DNA of 64,000 nucleotides from an uncultured Muribaculaceae bacterium (GCA_910586995.1 CAJUKZ010000007.1:47189-111188), one strand, 5' to 3'. Positions 46,883-55,096 are shown, numbered from the stretch's first letter. A program made the numbers and translations. The notes: generated by a model from the sequence alone, not told the origin.

Positions 46883-47096
46883 CGGTCTGCTTCGTTTTAG
46901 GTCTATAATCATCAAGGTCATCGTCATGCTCGTAACAGTTCGGGCAGTAATGCTTGCCGTCTATTTCAAGCCAGTCATCGCTCTCAGCCTGCTCCCATAT
47001 ATCGTAGTCGATATATCCTACACAGCCGTTCTCATCGCGGAAGCGTTCCCCGCAGCCGTCGCAGATGTATGTGGTCATTGTTTCTTGCTTTCTCAT
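46872..47096 (-). CDS. Small zinc-finger protein
   Basis: 74 residues with two CxxC pairs (YICDGCGERF and YCPNCYEHDDD), a likely zinc ribbon, with an acidic stretch and a charged tail. ATG 47078 (MTTYICDG) is an alternative start. Overlaps both neighbours. Confidence 0.65.
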   Translation of the reverse strand: MRKQETMTTYICDGCGERFRDENGCVGYIDYDIWEQAESDDWLEIDGKHYCPNCYEHDDDLDDYRPKTKQTDER

Positions 47097-47314
47097 CTTG
47101 CTCCATTGATTAGACCCATGACATATACTGCCGAGTGGTCTGTTATGATTGAATTGTTCTCGCCTATGAGCCGGATAATGCAGCCTTTACCTTGTGGCTT
47201 TACTGTTTCTATCCGCTCGATATTCACGAATATAGGCTCGTGGTCGATTTCTTTATAGATACCTGCGGCATCAAGGACTGATATGGATTGCTGTATTTCT
47301 ATAAACTTTGCCAT
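47093..47314 (-). CDS. Small hypothetical protein
   Basis: 73 residues, mostly beta (FVNIERIETVKPQGKGCIIRLIG). The layout recalls small FlbD-like phage proteins, but this is weak. The stop overlaps the next gene's ATG. Confidence 0.55.
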   Translation of the reverse strand: MAKFIEIQQSISVLDAAGIYKEIDHEPIFVNIERIETVKPQGKGCIIRLIGENNSIITDHSAVYVMGLINGAR

Positions 47315-47316
47315 AA

Positions 47317-47568
47317 TTAGTCGGTGGGGATATATTTCTTACAGGGGCAATTCTCGTCGTGGCAGATACCAGCGACAGCATTTCTTGTGTTCGCTTGGTA
47401 CTGATACAGGAGATACGAGTGGCCCTCATAGTTGAACTTGGTAATGCGTGTGGCGCACTTGTAGTCTTGCTCACGTTGCCACTCCTCATGTGTCTGTACT
47501 GGATCGCATGAGGTCAGAGCCAAACATACGGCAAGGATTGATACTAACTTCTTCATAATCTTATTCAT
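47317..47568 (-). CDS. Small lipoprotein
   Basis: 83 residues with signal peptide and lipobox (CLALTSC). The mature part has four further Cys, two of them in CPCKK, probably disulfide-bonded in the periplasm. This is the second small lipoprotein of the element, so effects on the host envelope are plausible. Confidence 0.65.
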   Translation of the reverse strand: MNKIMKKLVSILAVCLALTSCDPVQTHEEWQREQDYKCATRITKFNYEGHSYLLYQYQANTRNAVAGICHDENCPCKKYIPTD

Positions 47569-47585
47569 TACTCATTCGTTATTAC

Positions 47586-48092
47586 TTATTTCAAAAATGG
47601 AAGAGTTATTCCTGATTGCACCATATCTTCAATTTCTTCATCTGACATATTATCCAATTCTTTGCTTATCATAGGTGTAAAATGACGAGTCAAGTCTATT
47701 GTCCCGAGAAATGCTGTATCTTGCGCCGGAGATACATCTGATTTTTTCTCAATAATAACTCCAGCCTCGATTAGCAAATGGGTTATTGGGGTGTCCTTCG
47801 GAATGTACGAATAACCGTTTCTATCAACATATGGAGTTTCCAGTTTCTCTAATGCTTCTTGGTCTTTTACGTATTTATACATGAGTTTCACAGGGAACGT
47901 CATATTTAAGCCATACTTCTTGATACCGATTGCTACCCAATCATAGAACATCTGTTCTTCTTCGGTTAATCGCCACCAGTCGATATTCTCAAAGCACCAC
48001 ATAATATAGCCGATATGCTCTGCTATTACACTTAGAATCGGCCGCCCCTTGTATTTACCAAAGGTCATTTTCCTCACCTTAGTCTGCTCCAT
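47586..48092 (-). CDS. Protein with ExoX-like C-terminal-type domain
   Basis: 168 residues from ATG 48092. The N-terminal block MTFGKYKGRPILSVIAEHI plus YIMWCFENID matches the short domain found at the C-terminus of exonuclease-X-like proteins and in many phage proteins. There are no nuclease residues. The rest is unassigned. A role in DNA metabolism is inferred only from the domain. Confidence 0.6.
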   Translation of the reverse strand: MEQTKVRKMTFGKYKGRPILSVIAEHIGYIMWCFENIDWWRLTEEEQMFYDWVAIGIKKYGLNMTFPVKLMYKYVKDQEALEKLETPYVDRNGYSYIPKDTPITHLLIEAGVIIEKKSDVSPAQDTAFLGTIDLTRHFTPMISKELDNMSDEEIEDMVQSGITLPFLK

Positions 48093-48555
48093 TGTCAAGT
48101 TTATTAAGGAGTTCGACTTCGTTGTTAGCAACAAATCCCATTATCAACTCATAGATAGCGTCTAACGGATTGTCGTGCTTGCAGGTGCAATTCATTTGAT
48201 AGGCTATGCCCTCTTGCTCTTCAACTCCCTCAAAAGGTTGCAGACAATATGCTGCCTTATACCGCACTCCCTTTGAGGTCATGGCTGATTGCAGGGTTAA
48301 GAGGTAGCGCAGATTATTCTCCGTGAGCAGACTTGACGGGAGTAAGGTTATGCAGTCAGAGAGTGTCGGCGCCGGACAAATAGTATTCTCTTTGATTGTA
48401 TCCGGCAGGAACATGAACCGAGCAAAGTCTATGCTGACAGCCATTGGCTTTTCGCCCTCCAGACTCATCCAAAGAGCACTTGCGCCTGAGAGGTCAACTC
48501 CGGCCTCTGTAAGCCTATTGACCTGCTTAATCGTGAGGTGTTGTCTATTCTTCAT
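48079..48555 (-). CDS. Hypothetical phage protein
   Basis: About 158 residues from ATG 48555 (ATG 48561 is also possible), overlapping both neighbours. A helix-turn-helix-like opening (HLTIKQVNRLTEAGVDLSGA) is visible but too weak to call DNA binding. Function unknown. Confidence 0.6.
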   Translation of the reverse strand: MKNRQHLTIKQVNRLTEAGVDLSGASALWMSLEGEKPMAVSIDFARFMFLPDTIKENTICPAPTLSDCITLLPSSLLTENNLRYLLTLQSAMTSKGVRYKAAYCLQPFEGVEEQEGIAYQMNCTCKHDNPLDAIYELIMGFVANNEVELLNKLDNGAD

Positions 48556-48826
48556 CGACATGGGATTTTTCGTTAAATGGTGTGGTGGGTAGAGGCAGCC
48601 ATCCGATAACCTCCTCATTGTCTTGCTTCGCCTTAAAGCAGAGTGGTGATTTAGGGTCGGTGATTTCTGCTCGAGTGCAGCGGATAACACGGACGGTGTG
48701 CCAGTTTGCTTTTCTGAGAGCAACTAACACTCTTGTACCCTCAGGAGGCATATCTTCAGACGGATCTATCCAGTTGGTATGACCGTAAACTTCATTCTGT
48801 ATTCTGATGTATTCTTCTCGGGTCAT
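48545..48826 (-). CDS. DUF551-like protein
   Basis: 93 residues from ATG 48826, chosen because an AAGGAC site sits just upstream and the preceding gene stops at 48831. WIDPSEDMPPEGTRVLVAL and EVIGWLPLP match the DUF551 pattern seen in many phages. Function unknown. Confidence 0.7.
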   Translation of the reverse strand: MTREEYIRIQNEVYGHTNWIDPSEDMPPEGTRVLVALRKANWHTVRVIRCTRAEITDPKSPLCFKAKQDNEEVIGWLPLPTTPFNEKSHVDEE

Positions 48827-48830
48827 GTCC

Positions 48831-49232
48831 TTAAATCTTTCTTGTGGGAGTTTTGGAGAGTATGCGATACCAGTTGATACCGTCAATAACTCTGGGCTTT
48901 TTACTGATTAAGAATGTGGCAGCTTTTTCAGCATTGACATCATTGAGTATGCTGTGCGCTGCCTTTGCTCCGGCAAAACACAAACGAGCCTTGTAAGCTT
49001 TGTTCGACAGGAGCCGCAATCTAAATCCGGGCAGACTATCAGTGAATGTCACTAACCATTCTTTGGTTTCGTTATCATAGGCTATCATACCCTTGTTTCC
49101 TAACTCCAGCTTTAGGTCATCTGCTATCAGATTGTTCAGGAAAAACATGCCGCACTTCCGATTGACATTTACGAGCCACTGTGTAGGAGGGTGGTTGTTG
49201 CACTTTCTCTTCGGGAACATTTCAAGAGCCAT
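48831..49232 (-). CDS. Hypothetical phage protein
   Basis: 133 residues, basic and soluble, with no motif that I recognise. Co-transcribed between the sigma-like gene (8 bases upstream) and the DUF551-like gene. Confidence 0.6.
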   Translation of the reverse strand: MALEMFPKRKCNNHPPTQWLVNVNRKCGMFFLNNLIADDLKLELGNKGMIAYDNETKEWLVTFTDSLPGFRLRLLSNKAYKARLCFAGAKAAHSILNDVNAEKAATFLISKKPRVIDGINWYRILSKTPTRKI

Positions 49233-49239
49233 AATGATA

Positions 49240-49752
49240 TTACATTGCGTAAGCGAACTGCTTACTGGTTCTACTTGCTATCGTGTTGACATTATCCACT
49301 ACTTGTTGACGGCTCATGCCGAAACTATCTGCCGTGTCTTGCAGGGAGTATCCTTGCAGCCTCATCTGCCATATCGCCTCCTGTGTAGCCGAGAATGTAT
49401 TATGAATGAAACTGCGGATAGTTCGTGCCAATCCACTGAAATCTCGTTGTGGAGCCTCTTCAACCTCTGTATCAGGGAGCAGAGTAAAGAACAATTCATC
49501 GGGGTGACATATCGTATAGCACTCGTTGATACTGCGTCGGGAGATTGTCTTATATGTTGTAAGGAACACCTTTCGGTAATCACTTAGACCAGACTTTAGT
49601 TCCTTGCTTGAAATGACCACAAGATAAACCTCATGAAAAGCGTCCTCATCGAAAAGACTCATTAGGCTAACGCTCTCTTTCAGCCGGGAGTAGTTCTCAA
49701 TAAACCACTTGTCAAAGGCTGATTTTTCTTTGCTTATGTTTCGTTTAGGCAT
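49240..49752 (-). CDS. ECF-like sigma factor / region 4 HTH protein
   Basis: 170 residues. The N-terminal part (FDKWFIENYSRLKESVSLM; DEDAFHEVYLVV) resembles sigma region 2. The C-terminal part (ATQEAIWQMRLQGYSLQDT...FGMSRQQVVDNVNTI) is a clear region-4 helix-turn-helix. It probably directs host RNA polymerase to element genes. It lies directly downstream of the DGR target gene and likely shares its promoter, so target and regulator would be made together. Confidence 0.75.
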   Translation of the reverse strand: MPKRNISKEKSAFDKWFIENYSRLKESVSLMSLFDEDAFHEVYLVVISSKELKSGLSDYRKVFLTTYKTISRRSINECYTICHPDELFFTLLPDTEVEEAPQRDFSGLARTIRSFIHNTFSATQEAIWQMRLQGYSLQDTADSFGMSRQQVVDNVNTIASRTSKQFAYAM

Positions 49753-49806
49753 ACCGGTCAGCGTACTTGGGGTGGAGCAACTGTGACTTGTGGGATTTTC
49801 CCGCCC

Positions 49807-49835
49807 GGTAAAGAGCCAGATGATGGCTCTTTACC
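49807..49835. other. Perfect hairpin 3' of the DGR target gene
   Basis: GGTAAAGAGCCA and TGGCTCTTTACC form a 12-bp perfect stem around a 5-base loop, 24 bases after the target stop codon. There is no T run on the minus strand. DGRs often carry a hairpin or cruciform just downstream of the variable repeat; here the distance from the repeat is about 123 bases, longer than usual. It could also serve as a processing or partial termination signal before the sigma-like gene. Confidence 0.7.
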
Positions 49836-49859
49836 TGTGCGAGATTATCGTTTTGTCGT

Positions 49860-50468
49860 TCAATCCTTGTCATTCTTGCAGGCCGCCTTTGGAATGAAAC
49901 AGAAGTCAGCGAAGATTTCGCCAAACTGCTTGGCAGCATATTCTGCCAGTTCCTCATTCTTGAAGGCGAGCCGAGAGCCGACGCTCGTGTTCGAGTACGT
50001 AGAAACGCTGTACGCGTCCGAGCAAACGAGACCGCCATACGCATTCGCATTGCTGTCCGCACGGCCAACGACACGGCATTTTTCTTCCTCGCTCATGTCC
50101 TCGATTTGTTCAGGAGAAACGAGGTCGTACCACGCATACCAGCGCCATTCTCCTTTGGTAAACTGCGGTTTCCAACCCTCGTTCAGAGCCTCATAGATTA
50201 CACGCAGTGCGGCATACGCCATTATGTCGGCGGTCTCAGGGTCGGTTTCTGATATGGCATATCCATACTTGATAGAGCGATATGCCTTGACCGCAGGGTT
50301 ATCTTCCCCGAGTTCGCTCACGGCGTCGTCTAAAGTCTTGATACGTTCTGTTACTGGGAGGGTTGAGGCAAACTCATCACCGAGGGCTTCTTTGATTGCC
50401 AGACGAGCCTCATTGCCGCCGGAGCGGTAGATTGAGAGCAGTTGCTCCTTTGAAAAGTCGATTTTCAT
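49860..50468 (-). CDS. DGR target protein (diversified)
   Basis: 202 residues with no signal peptide or membrane segment. Residues 1-95 are helical; the region from GWKPQFTKGEWRWYAWYDL onward carries the diversified segment (residues 131-170) and ends EYAAKQFGEIFADFCFI. The aromatic-rich entry and GSRL.F close fit DGR target proteins of gut Bacteroidetes, probably with a C-type-lectin-like fold. Residues at template adenines are D138, S139, Y144, C149, D151, Y153, S154, Y158, S162, V163 and A168. It has its own promoter (copy 2) and leader. Ligand unknown. Confidence 0.9.
   Translation of the reverse strand: MKIDFSKEQLLSIYRSGGNEARLAIKEALGDEFASTLPVTERIKTLDDAVSELGEDNPAVKAYRSIKYGYAISETDPETADIMAYAALRVIYEALNEGWKPQFTKGEWRWYAWYDLVSPEQIEDMSEEEKCRVVGRADSNANAYGGLVCSDAYSVSTYSNTSVGSRLAFKNEELAEYAAKQFGEIFADFCFIPKAACKNDKD
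49959..50077 (-). repeat. DGR variable repeat (VR)
   Basis: It aligns without gaps to 63882-64000 (offset 13,923): 106 of 119 bases identical by hand count. All 13 mismatches are at positions that are T on the plus strand of the other copy, that is, adenine in the coding sense. They lie at 49965, 49967, 49981, 49982, 49984, 49997, 50008, 50012, 50018, 50023, 50039, 50053 and 50057. The upstream limit may extend past 50077 because the template copy runs off the window. Confidence 0.95.
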
Positions 50469-50491
50469 CTTCGTTTCGTTTTAGAATGTTT

Positions 50492-50505
50492 AACTTATTT
50501 GCTTA
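50492..50505 (-). promoter_or_regulatory. Recurrent leader motif before the DGR target gene
   Basis: On the minus strand TAAGCAAATAAGTT is followed by CTAAAACGAAACGAAG directly before the ATG. The same two-part leader occurs, whole or in part, before the genes starting at 44798, 53074, 54089, 59111, 59354 and 59780. It may act as a translation-initiation element in place of a Shine-Dalgarno site. Confidence 0.6.
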
Positions 50506-50531
50506 TAGGGTGGAGGTTCATTTCCACAATG

Positions 50532-50563
50532 CAAAACTACACATAAATTATCTTTTATACAAG
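50532..50563 (-). promoter_or_regulatory. Element promoter copy 2 (DGR target operon)
   Basis: Minus strand: CTTG, a 20-base spacer with GATAAT, then TAGTTTTG. The transcript start would be about 55 bases before the target ATG. Same conserved spacer as the other copies. Confidence 0.85.
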
Positions 50564-50621
50564 TTTTGCAGTAATTATTTTTCGAGAAATCGTTATTTTT
50601 TTCTCTCTTTGTTGGAGATAT

Positions 50622-51287
50622 TCAGAGGTGGGGGTTCTTATATTCTCTTTTGATACATTCCGGCAGCAAAACTTTGATACTCCCATTGCCACTGCGCCTT
50701 ATGTATCCCTCAGAGTCAGTATCACCTCTACGGAGAGCGCACTTGACAGCGCCCTCAATAGCGGCCTTGTGGTCAATGGCAGAGTAACCGTATATTTTAC
50801 GAGTTTCTTTATCCGCCCAGCTTACGAAAAAGCCTGTACCTCCATGATTACGGCCGAGGCCAAATGTTGTCACAGAGTAATACGGCTCATAACATCGCTC
50901 GTACACATCACCGCCAACAATCAGGAATTTGCTAGCAAGTCGAGTAATATACTTGAGGTATTCGCACCTACTTCTACTTTCGTAGGAGTATGACGTAAAT
51001 TCCCATTGCCAGTTGACCGCAGAGGCATCGCTATTTCGCCATAGCGCACTTCCATCATCATCTTTTATGGCTCGTCGCTGATACTGCCTATATAACTTGC
51101 CTTTATGCAGTATCACTATGCGCTCCTCATGGCCGTATTCAGACACAAGGAACGCCTTTTGGACTTTGGCGGCAGATACCTCTTTGACGCATACCGATAT
51201 ATACTCATCGTATTCTACTGGTCGAGGTTTTCTACATCGAGGAGGTACCTGCATTTCGGTGTACTTTATATAGACTTCAAATTTCAT
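50622..51287 (-). CDS. Hypothetical phage protein
   Basis: 221 residues, soluble. The C-terminal half (YYSVTTFGLGRNHGGTGFFVSWADKETRKIYGYSAID) is a distinct beta-rich unit, but I cannot name a family. It ends just before promoter copy 2, so it closes the operon upstream of the DGR target. Its start overlaps the preceding stop (ATGA). Confidence 0.6.
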   Translation of the reverse strand: MKFEVYIKYTEMQVPPRCRKPRPVEYDEYISVCVKEVSAAKVQKAFLVSEYGHEERIVILHKGKLYRQYQRRAIKDDDGSALWRNSDASAVNWQWEFTSYSYESRSRCEYLKYITRLASKFLIVGGDVYERCYEPYYSVTTFGLGRNHGGTGFFVSWADKETRKIYGYSAIDHKAAIEGAVKCALRRGDTDSEGYIRRSGNGSIKVLLPECIKREYKNPHL

Positions 51288-51718
51288 GCGTTAGCGGATT
51301 TCAATGTAGCCATATAGTGTGCAACCTCCTCTCTCAGTTGAGTAATGGGAGTGTTCAGTCGCTTACGGCACCTGAAGTATCTCCCCTCAGCAGTAAAACA
51401 GAAAGGGAACACATCTGAGTGATACGGTTCTCCAACAAAGAACATATCCGGCAAAACTCTTGCCGGCGGCAGACAATTATAACTATCCCAATAATCTTCT
51501 TCGGTTATCTCCTCAACAGGGCCGTTATGGAGGTCTGAGATATACTGTTTATGCAGTCTATTTAATTCCTCCGGCCCTATGGTGGTGAGATTAGGATTGT
51601 GGTCACGTTCTCGGATTTGCTCTATGGTGTTACCGTAGAAGTCGCAGTGAACGTCATCGGTCATGCAGGTTATTACAGCACCATCGAACTTCTGAGTGGG
51701 GTCTATAACATATCTCAT
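51284..51718 (-). CDS. Hypothetical phage protein
   Basis: 144 residues from ATG 51718 (MRYVIDPTQKFDGAVI), chosen because the previous gene ends at 51720. Soluble, acidic, no recognised motif. Overlaps its downstream neighbour by four bases. Confidence 0.6.
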   Translation of the reverse strand: MRYVIDPTQKFDGAVITCMTDDVHCDFYGNTIEQIRERDHNPNLTTIGPEELNRLHKQYISDLHNGPVEEITEEDYWDSYNCLPPARVLPDMFFVGEPYHSDVFPFCFTAEGRYFRCRKRLNTPITQLREEVAHYMATLKSANA

Positions 51719-51719
51719 A

Positions 51720-51908
51720 TTATTGCTCCTCTGATATGGTGAATGAAAATCCGCGTCGGGCGAATAGTTCCCTGATCGTGGGGAGGTATTGACTCCCCGG
51801 ACACAGGAGGCGCACACGGCGCGACCTGTTCGGGTATCTCTCACAGCGGAGAATGATGATGTATTCTCGGTCAGAGGTATAGAGCGTTTCGTAATTTATC
51901 GTCAGCAT
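51720..51908 (-). CDS. Small hypothetical protein
   Basis: 62 residues from ATG 51908; a TTG six bases upstream is possible. It contains an Arg-rich segment (RCERYPNRSRRVRLL). Neighbours lie within a few bases on both sides. Function unknown. Confidence 0.5.
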   Translation of the reverse strand: MLTINYETLYTSDREYIIILRCERYPNRSRRVRLLCPGSQYLPTIRELFARRGFSFTISEEQ

Positions 51909-51916
51909 GGTCAAGA

Positions 51917-53074
51917 TTATTTAGCGTTACGGAGTTTGACTACATACGCTCTGTGTTCATCAGAGGACGCCTCATTGGGTACGAGGACTCGAGCAGCAGC
52001 GTAATAAGCGTTGTCGGTCAGTTGGCGTTGCCAACAGCCATTTGACGGCGACCAACGGAAACCATTGCTTTTGAGCTTGTCGATGATAACCTGCGATGGT
52101 TTCTCATCGTGGTATATCCGAAGTCGGTCATCAGAATAGCACTTGACAACCTGACCGCCCTCAAAGGGTATCTCAGTGTCCTCGCGGTTCGCCATTTCCT
52201 CTGTCTTGGCTTTCTTAGCCTCGCAGAGTTCGGGGAGTTTCCATGCTTTGTGGCGTTTAGTGAATACCGGCTTACCTCCTTTCTCCACCATGCCGGCGCT
52301 CAACTCTTCGATAAGGGCGAGAGCCATTTTGAGCAATTCCGCCTTTCCGTTGAGTGCTATTCGCTCCAACTTTCCATAGATTGAGGAAACGAACAGAGCA
52401 CGGTGGGCCGGATAGTTCTCGGTGTCGATTGCGAATATAGAAGCGGCAGTCTGAATGATGTCTTTCTTTAGCGGTCGCCATTCTGAGGCCATCTTCTCCT
52501 CCGGGGTTTTATCTGCCTCGGCTGCACGTTCAGCACGTTTGTGGTACGACTTGCGCCACTGCATAAAGTCATCGACCGCCTTGTCGTAAGAGTTGCTTGC
52601 GCTCTGCGCCCTCTTAGTCGGAAATCTGGCAGGGCCGGTTATCATGGCAGAGAGGCAGCGCGAGTGCAGTCTGAACAGGTCCTCAATTCTCGATCTGAAC
52701 CGAGCAATATATTCAAAGTGCCACTCCTTCGGCAGTTCCGCAAGGTCAGATTGCAGGTCAGCCTCATAACCTCGAATATACTGTAAGGCTCTTTCCTCAG
52801 GAGTATGGGAGGTATTGTAAAATGCACGGACTGCAAGGTCGTACATATCCTCGAAATTTTCCTGATATTTCCAGTCCACCACAATGTAGTTCTGGAGGTC
52901 GGAGTCTTTGACTACATTCTCGTGCCCCTCTTTCTTGGCGAGGTGGCAGAAGTAGCCGTTACCGAGAGAGTGACCACGAAAGCCAAACTCATAGTTTCCA
53001 TTTTCAGGAAACTCTTTCATGCGCACCGTTTTGGCACGGTGGCAGTTCTTGATACTTAATGTTACGTTCTCCAT
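51917..53074 (-). CDS. DUF3560-like DNA-metabolism-associated protein
   Basis: 385 residues. The C-terminal ~70 residues (YHDEKPSQVIIDKLKSNGFRW, then SNGCWQRQLTDNAYYAA) match a small domain common in plasmid and phage proteins linked with DUF3560 or methylase-like proteins. The centre is helical and charged. A role in DNA processing or anti-restriction is possible but not shown. A leader motif GCAAATAAGTTC precedes the ATG. Confidence 0.65.
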   Translation of the reverse strand: MENVTLSIKNCHRAKTVRMKEFPENGNYEFGFRGHSLGNGYFCHLAKKEGHENVVKDSDLQNYIVVDWKYQENFEDMYDLAVRAFYNTSHTPEERALQYIRGYEADLQSDLAELPKEWHFEYIARFRSRIEDLFRLHSRCLSAMITGPARFPTKRAQSASNSYDKAVDDFMQWRKSYHKRAERAAEADKTPEEKMASEWRPLKKDIIQTAASIFAIDTENYPAHRALFVSSIYGKLERIALNGKAELLKMALALIEELSAGMVEKGGKPVFTKRHKAWKLPELCEAKKAKTEEMANREDTEIPFEGGQVVKCYSDDRLRIYHDEKPSQVIIDKLKSNGFRWSPSNGCWQRQLTDNAYYAAARVLVPNEASSDEHRAYVVKLRNAK

Positions 53075-53105
53075 ATTTTTGAACTTATTTGCTTATTTGA
53101 TGATG

Positions 53106-53129
53106 CAGGGGCAGCCGGAGCCACCCCTG
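53106..53129. terminator. Hairpin with UNCG-type loop
   Basis: CAGGGGTGGC-TCCG-GCTGCCCCTG (minus strand) is a 10-bp stem with two G-T pairs and a UNCG-class tetraloop. It lies directly after the stop of the 53133-53522 gene. T residues follow only on the plus strand, so on the gene strand it is more likely an attenuator or mRNA-stabilising hairpin. Confidence 0.6.
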
Positions 53130-53132
53130 TTT

Positions 53133-53522
53133 TTATACTCTTAATTTCGTGTTATTCTCGATGTCTGCATAGACACAGCCATTCTCTGCGGCCATCGCGA
53201 GGAAACGGTTAAGATAGTCTTGGCCTCGCTTACCGCCTTTGATGAATAGCATCTCCCACTTCTCATAACCTCCTTCAAGGAATTGGCTGGAATGGTCATA
53301 ATACATGACGGCCACAATTTCAGAGGAGTTAATTCTAACATTCTCCAGTTCGTCTGTTTCGCCGGGATTGATACAGAACAGGCTCTCATCATCATCGTTT
53401 ACGCCCATGACATAAGCATTGCAATCATATCGTTTCATGCCGGCTACGCTTTCAGCACTCCACTTAACTTCATTGGCATTGCCAATCAGGGGGTAAATCG
53501 AGAGGTGGTTAATGTTGCTCAT
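53133..53522 (-). CDS. Hypothetical phage protein
   Basis: 129 residues, acidic, soluble, with no recognised family. It is the first gene after promoter copy 3 and is followed by a hairpin, then the DUF3560-like gene. Confidence 0.6.
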   Translation of the reverse strand: MSNINHLSIYPLIGNANEVKWSAESVAGMKRYDCNAYVMGVNDDDESLFCINPGETDELENVRINSSEIVAVMYYDHSSQFLEGGYEKWEMLFIKGGKRGQDYLNRFLAMAAENGCVYADIENNTKLRV

Positions 53523-53560
53523 CTTTATTTCGTTTGTAGGTTGATGTTTTATTTATAGTA

Positions 53561-53592
53561 CAAAACTAATCATTTATTATCTTTTATGCAAG
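53561..53592 (-). promoter_or_regulatory. Element promoter copy 3
   Basis: Minus strand: CTTG, 20 bases including GATAAT, then TAGTTTTG, 39 bases before the ATG at 53522. Confidence 0.85.
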
Positions 53593-53645
53593 TTTTTGAA
53601 ACTAAAAATCGACCTACAATGTCTTGATTTCTTGATTTTTAACTT

Positions 53646-54089
53646 TTACAATCGCCCCTCATCCGCGTAGGAAAAATACCCTCCTTCAGGAGAGAGAATA
53701 ATGCTATCCATAAGGCGCACGTCTAATAGCGCAAGCCCCTCTTTCAAGCGTCTTGTCAGGGTGTCATCAGGCATGGAGGAGCGGAGATTGCCGGAGGGGT
53801 GGTTGTGCACGAACACCACGCTTGCAGCGAGGGAGTCAATGGCATACTTTGCTACTATGCGAACATCAACGATGGTGGCAGCCAATCCACCCTGCGCTAT
53901 CTTCGCCCAACCGATGACTTTGCTGGCTTGATTGAGCAGGATTATAAAAGCGCTCTCATACACGGAAATATCATCCGAGTAGAACTGTTTTGCGTAGTTC
54001 GCAGCGTCAATCGAGGAGGTTATTTTTGCGGATGGAACGTAGTTGCCGGTGGCACTGATCTTAAATTCCGTTGCTTTGTTCTGTGTCAT
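53646..54089 (-). CDS. RadC-like JAB/MPN-domain protein
   Basis: 147 residues of the RadC C-terminal type. The metal motif is complete: HNHPSGNLRSSMPDD (HxH...D), with an upstream Glu in ESAFIILLNQASKVIGW. The N-terminal helix-hairpin-helix region of full RadC (~220 residues) is missing, as is usual on mobile elements. Probably a metalloprotease-like or DNA-associated accessory protein; the true role of RadC is unsettled. The leader motif precedes its start. Confidence 0.85.
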   Translation of the reverse strand: MTQNKATEFKISATGNYVPSAKITSSIDAANYAKQFYSDDISVYESAFIILLNQASKVIGWAKIAQGGLAATIVDVRIVAKYAIDSLAASVVFVHNHPSGNLRSSMPDDTLTRRLKEGLALLDVRLMDSIILSPEGGYFSYADEGRL

Positions 54090-54123
54090 ATTTTCGTCTT
54101 AGGTAACTTATTTGCTTATTGGG

Positions 54124-54396
54124 TCAGTTGAGAGGGAGTGCCTTTAAGGTCCGGATGTGCTGGCCATTCTTGAACCAACGTACTTCCATAATCCGAACCG
54201 TGGGGGATATGAAACGGCCAATATCTTGCTGAGTCTTTATCTGGAGCCGCAGCCATTTTGCCATATTCTTTGTCCGTGTGGTCAATGTTTTTCTGAAACC
54301 TAACACCATATCCTCGGTGTCTATCTCCACTCGATACTGATTAGAGTTCATAATCCGAGAGAGGTCAGAGGTCAACTTTTCTATTTTGTCACTCAT
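54124..54396 (-). CDS. Hypothetical phage protein
   Basis: 90 residues, basic, mixed helix and strand. No recognised family. The leader motif before the RadC-like gene begins right at its stop codon. Confidence 0.55.
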   Translation of the reverse strand: MSDKIEKLTSDLSRIMNSNQYRVEIDTEDMVLGFRKTLTTRTKNMAKWLRLQIKTQQDIGRFISPTVRIMEVRWFKNGQHIRTLKALPLN

Positions 54397-54400
54397 GGTT

Positions 54401-54607
54401 TTACTTGCTTTTATTCATTTCACGAATTAGACAGGAGGCACCTTGCAGGTATGCCTGACATTCATATTCTTCACCGCAGAACACATGGCGCTCACCAATT
54501 AGTATATGATACTGATTGTTCCAATTTCTTACTTTGAGGTCAAGGCCGGTGGCAGCGATGGCCTCTTCCAGCGTTTCTTTCGTGTGGTATGTATATTCAG
54601 TTTCCAT
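54401..54607 (-). CDS. Small hypothetical protein
   Basis: 68 residues (TKETLEEAIAATGLDLKVRNW; HVFCGEEYECQAYLQG), soluble. First gene behind promoter copy 4. Function unknown. Confidence 0.55.
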   Translation of the reverse strand: METEYTYHTKETLEEAIAATGLDLKVRNWNNQYHILIGERHVFCGEEYECQAYLQGASCLIREMNKSK

Positions 54608-54654
54608 ATTCGTTTAGGTTTTACTGAGGGGAGGTAGATGTTTTATTTATAATG

Positions 54655-54686
54655 CAAATCTAATCAAAAATTATCATATATACAAA
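54655..54686 (-). promoter_or_regulatory. Element promoter copy 4
   Basis: Minus strand: TTTG, 20 bases including GATAAT, then TAGATTTG. It lies 48 bases upstream of ATG 54607. Confidence 0.8.
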
Positions 54687-54710
54687 TCTAAACGACTGAA
54701 CATCTGTGAT

Positions 54711-55088
54711 TTAACTTTTGTTTTGGGGATATTGAACTACCTCCATAAACACCTTGCCTTCAATGATGCAGACAATAATGCCTCCATCGCGACGCCAACT
54801 CCAATCTTGGCCGATATCAGAGGGATAGATGTCGTTGTTGTATTTCTTGAATATTTGCCGCAGAGCCTGACGCTCCGCTCTGTCGCGCTCCCATTCCTCT
54901 TTTATACGTTTCTTCAGGTCTTGGAGTACCCTGCGGTCATGACGGAGGTTTCTCATTCTATCTTCCACTGTTCCCCACCCACCACAGGGGTTCTTGTCGG
55001 TAGGCTTGAAGGACTCTTTTAGCCACTTCAGTTCACGGTTGATAATGCGGATCTTGTGGGCGACTTCTTCTGCTGATTGGTATGTCAT
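54711..55088 (-). CDS. Coiled-coil hypothetical protein
   Basis: 125 residues. Residues ~5-80 are a charged helical, coiled-coil-like stretch (RDRRVLQDLKKRIKEEWERD type), then a short beta C-terminus. No family recognised. It ends just before promoter copy 4. Confidence 0.6.
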   Translation of the reverse strand: MTYQSAEEVAHKIRIINRELKWLKESFKPTDKNPCGGWGTVEDRMRNLRHDRRVLQDLKKRIKEEWERDRAERQALRQIFKKYNNDIYPSDIGQDWSWRRDGGIIVCIIEGKVFMEVVQYPQNKS

Positions 55089-55096
55089 AGTCTATC

